Source: Takakia lepidozioides (Eukaryota; Streptophyta; Takakiopsida; Takakiales; Takakiaceae). Taken from it: 64,000 nucleotides of DNA. The DNA lies in the NCBI GenBank assembly GCA_030704615.1, contig CM060733.1, positions 868,001-932,000 on the forward strand. Direction: 5' to 3'. Numbering within the stretch: the stretch's first letter is position 1; every line of letters starts with the position of its first letter. The position numbers were made by a program, and so were the translations under genes. The notes beneath the pieces were generated by a model. It made no database searches, was not told the DNA's origin, and worked only from the letters and a program-made list of their open reading frames with translations. Of this stretch, positions 21,650 through 32,790 are shown piece by piece.

Positions 21650-22900
21650 CAGTGAAAGTGGCCCTCTCCAGACAAATTTCAGGAAACTCTGGTGCACCAC
21701 GTCAGTAACACTCCATCAAACTGAAATTCCTTTGCAAGAGATCAGAAAAGATAGTCGGTGGGCCACTGCAGTTTGATCAGACCTTGTTGGTAAAAATCCA
21801 TGGATCTTCGTCATCAAGGGCCTTGGCAGCTGAGAAGACGTGTACATTTCCAACAAATTGGCAACCATCAAACAGACACACTCTTACTTTCCTGCTTAGA
21901 GGGGGTCTCATTAGTCCTGCATGCCAAAAGATCCACTGGAGTTTTTCGAGTGACCAAGCTACCCAGCAAAGAGAGATGCACGACAATTCACTCTTTTCAC
22001 TTACTTCAAGCTATTCCAATATTTCCTGTGCTTCCTAAGAGGATCCATGGCCATAACCTTCTGTGTGGAGCATTCTACAAAAATCATAACAAAAGGGGCG
22101 ATGATCACAAGTAGAATTAACAGTCTGATTAATAGTATACTTCAGAGTTTCTTTACTGTTGGCCTTTCTACTAGCAGAGCCTACCAGTTACAGGCACATT
22201 GAAAGCTCCAGTGATTGCAATGTCAAAGCTATTCACAGAGTCCTGCAGTGACAGCAAATTCTGTTATTAAGACGACCCTTGTCTCAAAGCCACCAATATC
22301 CATTTATAGCCTCAAAATTTTCTAGCAGTTGTTATATGCGGCTCTTGAGGTGCCTCATAGACAACGCAGAATGGAGTTAAGGTCTGGTGATAATCTTATT
22401 CAAAATGACCATAACCGTCCTCTTCAGTGCTCATTCACTTGCCCATTTTTCAAGAGAACATGCCTCAAACTCTCTCCCTCTTTGGCTCTCTTGGATGTCA
22501 TAAATTTCTTCTTCTCTGTTTCTCTCCAGGGTTCAATTTAGTCATCAGATCTGCATGTGGGTAAAACTGCTCTTACACAACACAACGTTGATGGACCTGA
22601 TAATCACCTGATTGATCTCATCAGGAGTTTTAGGACAAAGATCACTAAAGCCAAAGTCGTCCGCTAACGGATCAGGACGCAGGGACGAAGACAGCAGCAG
22701 CTCCCCTGCTCCCAGATGCCATGGCCTGAGGACAAGAGGGAGAGGAAGGGATTGCAGGGAGAGAGAAAATCAGCAGCAACATTTCGATATGCATTGAAAG
22801 CTTTTCTTTGCATTGAAACCTCTACCAATTTAGAAAACCAAATGCCGCATCATAGCAGGAACTCCATAACTTGGCAGAGGCAAGACATACGCACAAAAGT
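21650..22900. other. No supported gene
   Basis: Several short overlapping frames, no recognisable product. Confidence 0.35.
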
Positions 22901-22921
22901 ATCGAAGTCTCAGTATGGGAT

Positions 22922-23065
22922 CTACCTCTCAAAACCAAGGCCTCCAAGACCGATGGCCGTGCAGTTGAGGTGAGCTCTCCTAAGCTGTTGATGTATAGCA
23001 TTGCAGCTGCCTCAATCTCGCCACCAGATGATGTCTTCACACTCTCCCCGGAGTCCATTGAAGGC
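22922..23065 (-). CDS. Probable exon of an unidentified minus-strand gene
   Basis: Bordered by a good acceptor (TTTTCTCTTCAG before 23065) and a donor (TTGAG|GTAGAT near 22922). The encoded stretch includes PSMDSGESVKTSSGGEIEAA and AMLYINSLGELTSTARPSVL. It probably follows the Lys/Ser-rich exon at 23448-23970, with the intron between 23065 and about 23448. I do not recognise the family. Confidence 0.45.
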
Positions 23066-23447
23066 TGTCTCCCTTTGTTATGGACTGAAGAGAAAACCCA
23101 TCCAGACATTTGGATTTCAATTGGATAAGTGGTGGCACTTCCCTTAAAAAGTTCACAGGATGTACTTCATGGATTCTTACATGAACCTACCCTTTGTTAC
23201 TGTTTAGTCAGAGCAGTGTCCCTGACAGTGTGTTTGGTAGCAACAACAACACACAATAATTTTTCCCTGACCTATCTGTATCGAATGTCTCCCAAGTTCC
23301 AGCCAAAATCATTCCACAATCAAGAAGGTATCCAAAACAGCACAACGCAGAAAATCTTTTCTAACAACTAGGTGATATACTATAGACATTTCAGGTCAAA
23401 GAATCTAAAATAAAGTGAAAGAGGGAGGACATAGGCTTTACTGGATG

Positions 23448-23970
23448 GTGAAGAGACCATAGATCCAACAGGATATTTTCCACGGCCACTGCTACCTGAG
23501 CCAGAGACAGAGCCCCTAACTTCTTTTTTGATTGGCTTCTTCTGATTCGCCACAGACAATCTTTCACCAGAATTGCTTCGAATTCGCTTTGGCAAAATGA
23601 TCATATTGACCTGCTCAAGGGTTTCTAAACTCAAGGCACGTACGGTTCTCGGTCCCTTGGCAGCAATCCTCTTTCCATCGTCTCTACTAGATTTTGTTGC
23701 TGAAGTGGAGGGACTGCCCTGCCTCAAATTGGACAGGAACGAGTTTCTTTTCTGATTTGAAAGTTTCTCATTATTTCGAGCCAATCCTTTCTTTTTGGCC
23801 ATGTCCTTTGAGCTTGGTCCAAGCGAAATAGATTTACTGTCTTCTTGTAATTTCTTGGTGGAGGGGCTCGCCAATATTGTAGTAAAGTTTGCTGCCAGCT
23901 TTGATATTTCAGTTTCATGGTGTTTTTGGCGGTCAGCAGTTTCCGGCTTCTCAGGTGTCTCCTTCACCAT
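23448..23970 (-). CDS. Lys/Ser-rich exon of an unidentified (perhaps nuclear) protein
   Basis: From ATG 23970 about 174 codons: basic, Ser-rich, low-complexity sequence (MVKETPEKPETADRQKHHET, RTVRALSLETLEQVNMIILP, RIRSNSGERLSVANQKKPIK). The donor is probably CCA|GTAAAG near 23448. Lys/Arg clusters such as KKKGLARNN and KKPIKK look like nuclear-localisation sequence. An acceptor-like TTTACACAG lies just upstream of the ATG, so this may be an internal exon. No domain recognised. Confidence 0.5.
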
Positions 23971-24009
23971 GTTCGGTCACTACATCTTGAGTGCCTCTCT
24001 ACCTGTGTA

Positions 24010-25200
24010 AATAGCTATATACAACAATTGGGTATTTACAACATTGCACTTATGAACAGAGCAGACTCGTGAACACACATAGCACTCCGAACAATTGCAA
24101 AAGAGAGGACGTCGACTTAGCTGTACAGGTTGAAGATCCCAACATTTCCTTCCAATTAGTTCACACTAAAATTCCCTGGGATGAAGGTGCAGCTGGTACT
24201 TAAAACACAGACCTATTCATGACTCAAGTTTGCCAAGGTCTGTTTAAGGGTGACCTGTCATTCAACATTCATTGCCTCTATAAAAGGGCAAATCGGAAAA
24301 AGTTATATCCTACTGAGGTCAATGGCAGTTAGTCTATGGAGCGACTGTCTTTTTGACCATCATGTTCGACTACTATGATCTCTACCCTCAGATGGCGGTG
24401 AGCAATCTTGGTTCATATCTTTGTAGGTTTTAGAAGCAGTTCTGGAGAATTGCCTTACGCCCTGCAATCAATATCAGACTGCGATCTCAAAGAAATAGCA
24501 TGCTGCACTAACCGAAATTCTGCAACACTCCATATCGTTACAAATTCATTCAAAACCCCTGTATATTATTCCAGTAATCCTTTTTTCTCCCCGTTTCCTC
24601 CCACCTATTCTTGTCCTTAGGAACACAACATTATAAAGAACCAATCCAAAAATCAGTAAAAAGGTATCTTGCCTTTGAGTTGCATATTCTCTCAAAAGAC
24701 CAGAAAAAAAAATTGGACCAGCAAATTGTGCTGTGTTGCATGTGTTATGGGTGCTTGTTCATTTCCATTCCCGCATAGTGATTAAAAAGGAATAGTGTAC
24801 CTGAAGAACCATCGATCCACAACTTTACCAGTATCAAAAGTCTTCTTGAAAACTACCTGTCAAACACATAAACATACTAAGATCCTTGCTTTTGTGTCTA
24901 TTCTCTGTGTCACCACCACCCAGAGCAGGGTCTAGGGCACAGGGCCTTCGTCGTTCGCTAACAGTCCTACAAACAGTTTGTGCTTGGCCTTAAGGATGTG
25001 GGAATACGTCTCGTGAATTCACACAGAATTGCCATGAACTCTCTCGGCCGCTACGATGAGGTTGCTATTTTTTCCTTCTCTTCCTTCTCCAGAGCAAATA
25101 GACATACATTGAATGAAGGAAGTTGAAGAGGGATGAGACAAGACAGTGTACCGACAAAGTTGCAACCCATCGCCGAGGTGCCATCATGTAGCTCCAAAAA
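24010..25200. other. No supported gene; probable upstream part of the minus-strand gene
   Basis: Non-coding-looking sequence between the Lys/Ser-rich exon and the telo-box stretch. It may hold 5' exons or introns of the minus-strand gene at 22.9-24.0 kb. Confidence 0.35.
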
Positions 25201-25208
25201 TGACCTGC

Positions 25209-25232
25209 TTAGGGTTTCTTTCGGAACCCTAA
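25209..25232. promoter_or_regulatory. Paired telo-box palindrome
   Basis: TTAGGGTT, 8 bases, then AACCCTAA, giving two AAACCCTA-like telo boxes in opposite orientation. In plants such boxes mark promoters of translation and growth genes and recruit Polycomb-associated factors (family knowledge). With the G-rich telomere-like run at 25435-25453 it suggests a promoter region, possibly divergent. Confidence 0.4.
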
Positions 25233-25434
25233 TAATAACAATACAAACGTTTTCTGTCTACTCGGAGAGATGGAGACGACGAGGATATGATTCATGTATG
25301 GAACTTCATGTACTTGATGTAGCCCCACTTTCACGCGCTCTTCGAACCTTCGAACCCCGTTAGGACAGTATCATTAAAATAAATCTCCCTGGGCACAGGC
25401 ACATGGCTCATGTAGCTTTCGACCTTCGGACATT

Positions 25435-25520
25435 AGGTTTAGGGTTAGGGTTACTCGAATTTCCTCGTTCTCTCCTGCTGTCCTTCTCTTTGGGGGTTTG
25501 AGAGAGAGAGAGAGAGAGAG
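25435..25520. repeat. Short interstitial telomere-like run and (GA)n microsatellite
   Basis: AGGTTTAGGGTTAGGGTT (25435-25453) contains TTTAGGG-type units, followed at 25499-25520 by an uninterrupted (GA)11. GA runs and telo boxes are common in plant 5' leaders, so a transcription start nearby is plausible, though the gene served is not identified. Confidence 0.6.
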
Positions 25521-25619
25521 ATTAGGTTTGGGGTTATGGAAAAGCTTGGCTCTGGATGCCTCTAAGGCTGTGGCTCTTCTCCTCGGGGGCTTGGGAGGTT
25601 GAGGCAAGTGCTACCCTGC

Positions 25620-27240
25620 AGGAATTTATTTGTGGCTGTTTGTACCGGTTAGAATGCACGTGACATTGTCTGAGTAGTCGGAGAGTGGAAATGGGAACGC
25701 CCGCCATCAGACAGGATTAATCGATTTCCTTATTGTTGGATGTTGACGGACTTTTGAGGGCACAGTCCCTGCGGAATGCTAATCCTGAGAACTGGTTCGG
25801 AGTTTGAACTAGGATATGAAACCTTACAACTTTCAAACCGACACCCCGAATTGCGCTAGCGCTTCATTAACAGCTGAAACATTCCTAACCACAGAACTTT
25901 AAGGGATGGTACAGAGACCATACCAGAAAGCAGTTTTAAACATGTAGGCTTTTTGTGGCTGTGGTGACTGTGGAAGTTACACTGTAGAGACAGAGGTGTA
26001 TGGGCTCTCTGCAAGCGCAGGATGTGGTCTTCAAACCTTAGAGAAAATTAGCTGAGAAATCAGGGTCTTTAGTTCTTGTTTATGGGATTGTTGTTAAAAG
26101 TGTGCAAACCTTTGGTGTACTGGCTTTGATCTGTTGTGGTTGATACCTGATGCATTGCTGTCGACAGCCAGAAGAAAATATCAGTTACTGTGCACGTCTA
26201 TTATCTTTATCGCATAAGGATGACCTCTGTACAATCCGTTGGTTATGTGAATGAGGCACTGATTCCCTTGCATCAGTACTAATGATATGCTTGCTTTGGG
26301 AATGTGGTAGGCTCAGGGCAGAGGGGAGTGATGTCTGTAGCAGCAGACAACAAGCTGGCTGATATCTTCGAAAGCATGTCTGTTGCAGTAGAGCCTGGAT
26401 CATCCTATATGTCAGTATATCCCTATCTTGCTTATAGCTAGTCTGTATGTTTGCTTTCCTTGCTTTACAGAGATACATAGTGAAATTGAGACTTGTTATC
26501 TATGATGTTGGGAATTCCTGGAAAGAATAAATAGTTTCTTTACTCTTACATTGACCAAGTTATGAGATAGTTCTGGTTTTCTTCCTCTTTTCACTAATTC
26601 TTTCGGCGGGTGACTTCTCTCATATATGTTTTTTGGCAGTCAGAGGATCTTCTTTATTCCAATCCTTTTGGTGACGTGCTAGCAGAGGGTCGCGTCTGGT
26701 ATGGATTGTTGGAGTGGGGTTATTCTCATTGGTGAGTTGTCTATGGCCTAGTAGTTGATTCTTTGTTCATTGGCAAAGTTGTATGTTAGATCTGCAATAT
26801 TGCATCATGTATGTTGCCTGCCTGCCTTTCTCTATCTCACGATCTCCTTCAGATCTATAGGTCATTCTTATTATGTTTCTTTTTCTTATTCTGTTTCATT
26901 TTTGTCGCAATGTCTTGGGTTTCTGACACAATTATTGCATAATGACTGTAGCTGAAGTACTGTTAGCTAGATAGTTGTTTTTTGCTGTATGTGAAGACCC
27001 CATGTTGTTAGAGTATTGTACCTCTGTGTCTCCTTTCTTTTTGGGCTGCATGCTTCGTTGAGATGACTGCACTGTGACAAAACATGGAAGAAAACTAGTG
27101 AATCACTGTGCACACACATAGAAAAAGGTTGACATGTCCCACTACTGTAACGAAAATGCAAATGGACTTTATTTTTCTCATAAAGCTTCCGCATGAAGTG
27201 GGCTATACACAGCTCCGTACACATTCAGACCCCTATCACC
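25620..27240. other. No supported gene
   Basis: AT-rich and pyrimidine-rich sequence without recognisable coding content. It could be intronic if a plus-strand gene starts near 25.5 kb. Confidence 0.35.
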
Positions 27241-27263
27241 AACTTTCTTCCCAAAAATGACAT

Positions 27264-27470
27264 CTACGCCAACACTGGAACTGGAGTATCTGGTCGCGGA
27301 TGACCCTTCAAAATATGATCTAATAAGGGGTTCAACTCATCCCTGGAAACAACTCCGATATTTTGTTGAACACGTCTATCACCTGCATGAAGTAACCCCC
27401 ACACAGCATGTTCACTAAAATTATTCCGATTGCCCCTGAAAATGTCCAAATTGAGGTGGCTCTTTGCCAT
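27264..27470 (-). CDS. Short ORF, possible exon
   Basis: 68 codons, MAKSHLNLDIFRGNRNNFSE through LLDHILKGHPRPDTP, ending in TAG. Composition is protein-like but too short to classify. It could be a gene fragment. Confidence 0.25.
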   Translation of the reverse strand: MAKSHLNLDIFRGNRNNFSEHAVWGLLHAGDRRVQQNIGVVSRDELNPLLDHILKGHPRPDTPVPVLA

Positions 27471-27716
27471 AAACAGTTTCTGGACTGCGGGAATAATCAG
27501 GTCTCAGCAGAGCTAATGATTCTAATGCACTTTCCCTGGTTGTATTTGTGCGGCAGGCCAACACTGCAAGGAGCATAGGCATGCAGGTGGGAGTGCAAAC
27601 ATCTGTGCCCTAGCAAACACACTTGCAACACCTTTTTTCAACCATTATAACTACAATGCACCTCTTGGAATTAATTAGCAGGTAAAAAGGGTGCCAGCTG
27701 TCAGCCTACCTCTTTG

Positions 27717-28013
27717 TCATTTTGGTACTTTGAAATATTCACAGGATTGTGTGAGCACTGCCCCCATGAAACCCCCAGATACAGAGCACAGTAGTAGCAT
27801 GATCACCACAAAGAGAAAAAACATGTCCTTGCCAGAAGGAAAAATTCTATCCCTCTCGATGCCTGCTACTCCATCAATGAACTCATCTTTCATTTGCTTG
27901 GCTCTATCCCCCTTCAGGGCAGTGCAATCAAGGCGACATGTCCCTGTCTGTGCTAGCAAGAAGGCTACACCATGGTCTTTTTCTGTCCATACGTGCAACC
28001 AGGACATCTTCAC
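27717..28013 (-). CDS. Short ORF with a predicted membrane segment
   Basis: 98-codon minus-strand frame. The segment MFFLFVVIMLLLCSVSGGFM is a clear hydrophobic helix with a basic/acidic stretch before it (GIERDRIFPSGKD). Possibly the end of a single-pass membrane protein gene or a remnant. No family recognised. Confidence 0.3.
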   Translation of the reverse strand: MKMSWLHVWTEKDHGVAFLLAQTGTCRLDCTALKGDRAKQMKDEFIDGVAGIERDRIFPSGKDMFFLFVVIMLLLCSVSGGFMGAVLTQSCEYFKVPK

Positions 28014-28044
28014 TTGTAAGTGAGATCTTCAGATGTTGCAAGTG

Positions 28045-28350
28045 AGATGTACATCTGTCTTACTTTATCTTCCCATGCATCTAAGCCAGCTACAGGGAAA
28101 ATCAGCTTGTCCAAACAAGCTTAAAGTCTCTGAGAAATGTATGACTGTTCTGTACATTTATCTTCCAAACCAGCTACAGAGAAAACCAAGTCGTCCAACT
28201 CTAGTATATTCTATTGAGAGATGTCTCACTGGTTTGTACTGTAACTTCCCAAAATACTAAACCAGCTAAAGAAAAACAAATAATCCAAATATGTATAGTG
28301 CGCTGAGATATGTAAGACTGTCCTGCACTCAATCTTCCCACACAATTAAG
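28045..28350. repeat. Tandem array, about 88-bp unit, 3.5 copies
   Basis: Units start near 28045, 28133, 28217 and 28306, each beginning AGA(T/A)(A/G)TGTA and containing CCAGCTA(C/A)AG.GAAAA and TCCAA. Copies are clearly diverged. No coding role. Confidence 0.75.
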
Positions 28351-28714
28351 AGAAATTGGAGCCTACTGCGGTGGTGGCAAGGTCTCATAGCTTCTGAGTA
28401 CATCTTTCAGTCTCTCAATCTCATAGTTTCATTAACCACTCCACCCTCTCCCACTCCCCGCTCACAATCATAACCTCACAATCATAACTGATTCCCACAA
28501 TCCCTTTGGATCTGCATCTAAAAATACAACATACAAACTTGAACCTCACGGCCTTACAGCTTTGCCATGTCCCTGTACATTCCTCTGTCCAAATATGTGG
28601 GCAACAAGACAGGAAGGTCTGCTCTTCCTAGTGCAAAAATGTCCAGCCACTCTCTATCAGTGCGATGTAGATGTGCATCCATCCACCTTTACTATCTCAT
28701 GAAGCCTTTTACAA

Positions 28715-29088
28715 TTTTATGTCAGCAATCACATGCATCACTTCTCTTAAGGAGATAGCTTCAGCAGGGTATGGAGGGAGGATCAACCGCTGTGGCTACA
28801 CTGCATTTGAGGTGTAGATTGGAGTCATACTAAGCAAGGTTCAACTACATAAATAGTGGCAACAGATTTTGTAGTTGTCCGAAGTCCCCCTGGTGACAAT
28901 ATTATGTTCAGCAATCACTACCTACTTCCCTTCTCTTTGGAAGATGGCTCTAGCAGGGTATGGAGGGGGGCTTAAATGCTATGACTCCACTGTGCGAGGT
29001 ATAGATTGTCCAGAGTTTTACTATGCAAGATTCAGTTCGAAAAATTGTGGTAACTGATTCTGAAGTTGCCCAAGGCCCCCGCGGTGAT
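28715..29088. repeat. Direct duplication, about 186-bp unit, two copies
   Basis: Both copies run CAGCAATCAC, then a short spacer, GCAGGGTATGGAGGG, a TGTAGATTG-like stretch, and end CCC..GGTGA. The first starts near 28723 and the second near 28909. Confidence 0.75.
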
Positions 29089-29266
29089 GTAGTGCAGAGC
29101 TTCACAAAAGGTAGGAAGACATGAGAGAGAAAGAGTCTGCAGAAAGAGATACCAATCACGCCACCGAAGAGAAAATACAGATCACTTTTCTTCCTGCTTA
29201 CTAACTGGGCAGAGCTTTGGGTCTTCGATAGATGTTCGCACTGCCACGTTGGTCCGAGATGTTGGA

Positions 29267-29577
29267 TCATGAACTCCCTCCCATTAGCAAACATTGAGAA
29301 AAGGAGACATGTTCAGTTAGCCATGACTCGTCTCCTCCTCCATTGGCTTGAATTAGGGTGTGCGATCGTAATTCCGAGAAACCACAGTTCAGCAAGGTGC
29401 ACCACTGCTGGAGAAGCATTGCAAAGAGAGGAGGACGATGGAAAGAGCACGGAACTTTATCCAATTGTGCGCGTAGTAAGACGTCAAGAACGTCTTGGAT
29501 TTGACACACCTGTTCCGAGAATTGTGGCCACAATCCGGTCAAACGCAGAATCTGACGCATTCCTTGGTGAGCACTAG
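29267..29577. other. Open frames on both strands, no assignment
   Basis: Both strands are open for about 100 codons in this interval and no family is recognisable. I do not call a gene. Confidence 0.3.
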
Positions 29578-29769
29578 GGGCAATCGTGGAATTTCACCAC
29601 GAACCTTTTTCGTCTATTTGCAAGTTCTTGCATCCTGCATGTGGGCAAGTGAGCTCCCACGAAATGTACCTGCTCTCTTGCACGAGCCATCAGTGAGCAA
29701 TGCGTAGGTAGATCATTGACAAACGTGCGTGGACAAAGGAGTGCTTGACAAGATCCGGGGCACATCACA

Positions 29770-30054
29770 ATGAGCGTCATTCTATCCCTCAGCTCCCTGC
29801 TGCTACTCCTTTTTTTGTCTCTCTGCACTTTCCACTGCGTAGTCGCCGCCATGGCTTATGTTGCTGCTGCTTACGGAGCCAACAATCACAGAGAAGACTC
29901 ATGCAGACACTCTCGATCAAGGAACTATGCGAATAGCAGGAGGCCATCTTCCACTGGCCCTGGTGTTTTGGGGTCTGGTCCTAGACGGCCCCCCTCTCCG
30001 ATCAGCGCTCCATTCTGTTGGAGCGAAGAAGTGGCACCCGCTGAAGAGTCTTAG
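29770..30054 (+). CDS. Candidate small secreted protein or peptide precursor
   Basis: 94 codons from ATG 29770. Residues 1-27 form a strong signal peptide (MSVILSLSSLLLLLFLSLCT followed by FHCVVAA). The mature part is basic and Pro/Ser/Arg-rich, with STGPGVLGSGPRRPPSP near the end. The layout (signal peptide, variable middle, Pro/Gly-rich C-terminal block) resembles plant post-translationally modified peptide precursors, but it does not match a CLE, CEP, IDA or PIP consensus. It lies directly before gag-like remnant sequence, so a chance ORF beside a transposon is an alternative. Confidence 0.4.
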   Translation: MSVILSLSSLLLLLFLSLCTFHCVVAAMAYVAAAYGANNHREDSCRHSRSRNYANSRRPSSTGPGVLGSGPRRPPSPISAPFCWSEEVAPAEES

Positions 30055-30071
30055 CCAGTCCTCCAGCTCAA

Positions 30072-30815
30072 CATGGATATTATTAAAGAGCACTCCCAAC
30101 TGCTTGCTGAGATTGCTGAGCAAGGAGTCCTCGTCCATTTCCCTGGCAGAATAAGAGAGAGTATTCGCCAGGAAATGGGCCTCGGAGCACTTTGGCCCCG
30201 ACAGTGGTCTAACCTCTCACTTTTGCTTGGCGTTGGGTAGAAGCTTCTACTCTATCATGTTTAGTTCTCCCGAGTTCGCGGCTAGGGCTCTAGCCTTCGA
30301 CGTGTGCCTCTCCAAGTGTCGAGTACACGTCTTCCCATGGTCTGCGGACTGGGGTCACAGAGGTGGAGTCACATTTAGACCACAAGTTCTGGCTCTCCCT
30401 TATCTCCCCGGAAACTATCTTAGATCTCTTCCAGAGGTAGGAGCACACACAAAGCGAGAGTCTGGTGCAGTGAATTCAGCCAGTACCAAGTCTTTAATGA
30501 AAGCAGGAGAGTCTTAAAATCTAATGTTCTAGAACAGCTTCATCTTGATGATCAAAGTATTTGATGACCTTTGATGCTGAGAGAGAGACGGCGGGGCTCC
30601 TCAAATTGTGGTGATGATGCCAAAAACGGCCCACATTGTGCCCGCGCTGATGTTGCCCACCCTTGACAACTCGTTTGTTACCGTGGCTGTCTGTCAAGGA
30701 GGGTTTATACTATTGCGGTGATCTGCTTCAATTGCAACGCAGAAGGGCACGTGAAGGCGAATTGCCCCAAGCTTCTTTTAGACAGAGCTAACGCCTCAAT
30801 GCCTGCAGTCAGATA
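30072..30815 (+). pseudogene. Gag/ORF1-like remnant with CCHC zinc knuckle
   Basis: Begins MDIIKEHSQLLAEIAEQGVL in one frame. A shift leads into RSFYSIMFSSPEFAARALAF and CRVHVFPWSADWG, which resembles the DUF4283-like nucleic-acid-binding part of plant retroelement ORF1/gag proteins. At 30718 another frame gives VICFNCNAEGHVKANCPK, a perfect C-x2-C-x4-H-x4-C knuckle. Frameshifts and stops mark it as a relic. The parent element is not identifiable here. Confidence 0.6.
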
Positions 30816-31295
30816 GCAATAAATATAATTCCTCTCCAACCACGTTTGTGAACAAAACATCCCACCGAGAATGAATATATGACATACTATTGGCAATGTC
30901 AATTCAAAACGAAGCATCCCTCACAAGCACCCGCCACTTTTTCTCGCCCTATTGTCATGTGGGTGGAGGCTGCCAATCAAAGACATTGCCTCCACTTCAT
31001 GCATGTGTTGTGCATGTCATGTGGACCAATGCGCACCTTAGCGGATGATGGAATCAGTATCCCTTTACTCCTCAAGATGCATGTACCCATTCGAAACCGT
31101 GCAGCACATGATTTACCCCCTCCAAAAGTCATGTTCTCCAGCCTCACTGAACACATACTCTCCACACACGACACTGCCATTCAGCACTCCCAAACTCGTT
31201 GAGTTTCCTCAGATCCCCCATTGCCTCGTCGCACTCTCCCTCACCCATCTGCCTCACCTTGGTGCCTCTTTCACTTCCACCTCTCTCACTTAGCA

Positions 31296-32147
31296 ATGTC
31301 AAATGCTCAAAAAGGAGTAGGCAGCTCCTGGCTGCAAGGGGAAGCTTTTGTTGATGTCGACACTCACAATGAGTTGGTAGGAGATATTATTGGCATCGTG
31401 GGGACTCGCATCTCCGGATTGGAAGCGTTGGTGGATTGGTCAAAACCCACAGCAGGAGACATCATTCTTACAGCGCATGTATCTGCAGGTAGAGTGGGCT
31501 GGTCTGGCTTTTACGATGACACCAACAGTGCAGCTACAAAACAGCCTAACACCGTTGTACTCAGGTCAAGATTCTTGTGTGCTCCTAACGAAGAGTGGGG
31601 GCCACATGCTTTGGGCCTGGACCCTTCGAAGGAGAACGAGTGTTTTCATATTCTTACCTTATTTCAATGGGTGGATGAAGGCTGGGACTGCATTAAACTG
31701 CTGGACGAACTTCCTTCCCCCATCATGCGCAAGCTTCAGAAGGGCTACAGACCTGAAAGACCTTGGACCAGGGCTGGTGACATTTGCCTAACTATTGAGG
31801 ATGGAATGATGCATGTCATGTTTACTTCCTTCATGCATTTGCGGAAGAACTCATCCTCGGTGTTTTTGCGTGTCTTGCCGCATTGGGGGAGCAATCACTG
31901 TCATCACTCAGTTTTCTTCTTTCGGTGGGATATGCGTGTGTGTGTTTGGAAAGAGAGAATGATTAGGCAGGAGGTTCAGGTGCTTAATTATGAGTGGAAT
32001 TTCAAAGAGGTCAGTAGCATGCTGACCCTCTTTTCAGTAGCATCACATAGTTTGTCTCTTTTCTACGTTTGTGTGACCCTTGAGGGTGGAATTCTGGAAG
32101 CAGGTGATGTTTGCTTGAACAATGCACATGCCAAAAACAAATTGTGA
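31296..32147 (+). CDS. Unidentified ORF
   Basis: About 283 codons from ATG 31296 (the frame is open from 31221). It starts MSNAQKGVGSSWLQGEAFVD and includes DWSKPTAGDIILTAHVSAG and PSKENECFHILTLFQWVDEG. The last 90 residues are less regular and the true end may be earlier. The length and even composition suggest it is or was coding. Its position between a gag-like relic and LINE fragments makes a transposon origin possible. No family recognised. Confidence 0.45.
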   Translation: MSNAQKGVGSSWLQGEAFVDVDTHNELVGDIIGIVGTRISGLEALVDWSKPTAGDIILTAHVSAGRVGWSGFYDDTNSAATKQPNTVVLRSRFLCAPNEEWGPHALGLDPSKENECFHILTLFQWVDEGWDCIKLLDELPSPIMRKLQKGYRPERPWTRAGDICLTIEDGMMHVMFTSFMHLRKNSSSVFLRVLPHWGSNHCHHSVFFFRWDMRVCVWKERMIRQEVQVLNYEWNFKEVSSMLTLFSVASHSLSLFYVCVTLEGGILEAGDVCLNNAHAKNKL

Positions 32148-32461
32148 CAGCAATCTTTCCATGTATTCATGTCCAATGTGTACTCCTGGTATTCATGGTT
32201 TACGTTTTGCTTCCACGTGGTTTGAAGGTTCTCCCACCTTATTTGCACATGCACGGGTTCATGCACTTGCACATGTTTTGAAGAAGGTGCAGCAGGTGGA
32301 GTTGAAAGTCAATGACACATGCTGGGAGTGTGACCTGAGCAGAGGTCACGTCTGGACTAAAATTGAGAGCCTGAAACATATGCATGCATTTCGTAGTTCG
32401 TGAGTTTCCATTTACGGTTTACCAGCTCTCGTTTCTGCCATTCAAGCTAATGTGTTTTTTG

Positions 32462-32790
32462 GGGCGAGTTTTGGCATACCTCCCTTAAGCTCTTTACGTG
32501 ATGAGTGGCAGGTCAGATGGTGGAGTCAGTTGAATCACATGCCCAATACTATATACCCTAAGATAATTGACGCTATTTCTTGGAATCACTCAGTGTTGAG
32601 GTATTCTCATCAGTGAGCAACCCTCTTTAGGACCATAGTCCCTGCACCTCTGTTCACCAACATTGAAAATCACGAGGCTCAGCCTAAAGCCCTGGTCCTC
32701 TTGGGGTATACAGCAGATTGATGCTTGTGCAAAGGGATTTCTACAAGAAATCTGGAAAGCCTGAACAATTTCCTGAACCAATTTTTTATA
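32462..32790 (+). pseudogene. Internally deleted LINE 3' fragment
   Basis: 32462-32600 matches LINE positions near 8502-8632 (TTGGCATACCTCCCTTAAGC; GGTCAGATGGTGGAGTCAG), then jumps to the equivalent of 9050-9220 (GCAGATTGATGCTTGTGCAA). It is a relative of the LINE at 4.8-9.5 kb with a deletion of more than 400 bp. Here the codon after GATGCT is TGT, not TGA. Confidence 0.8.

Noticed and set aside
28045-29088. CRISPR-like array
   Set aside because: Repeats are long, diverged and without regular spacers, and the genome is eukaryotic.
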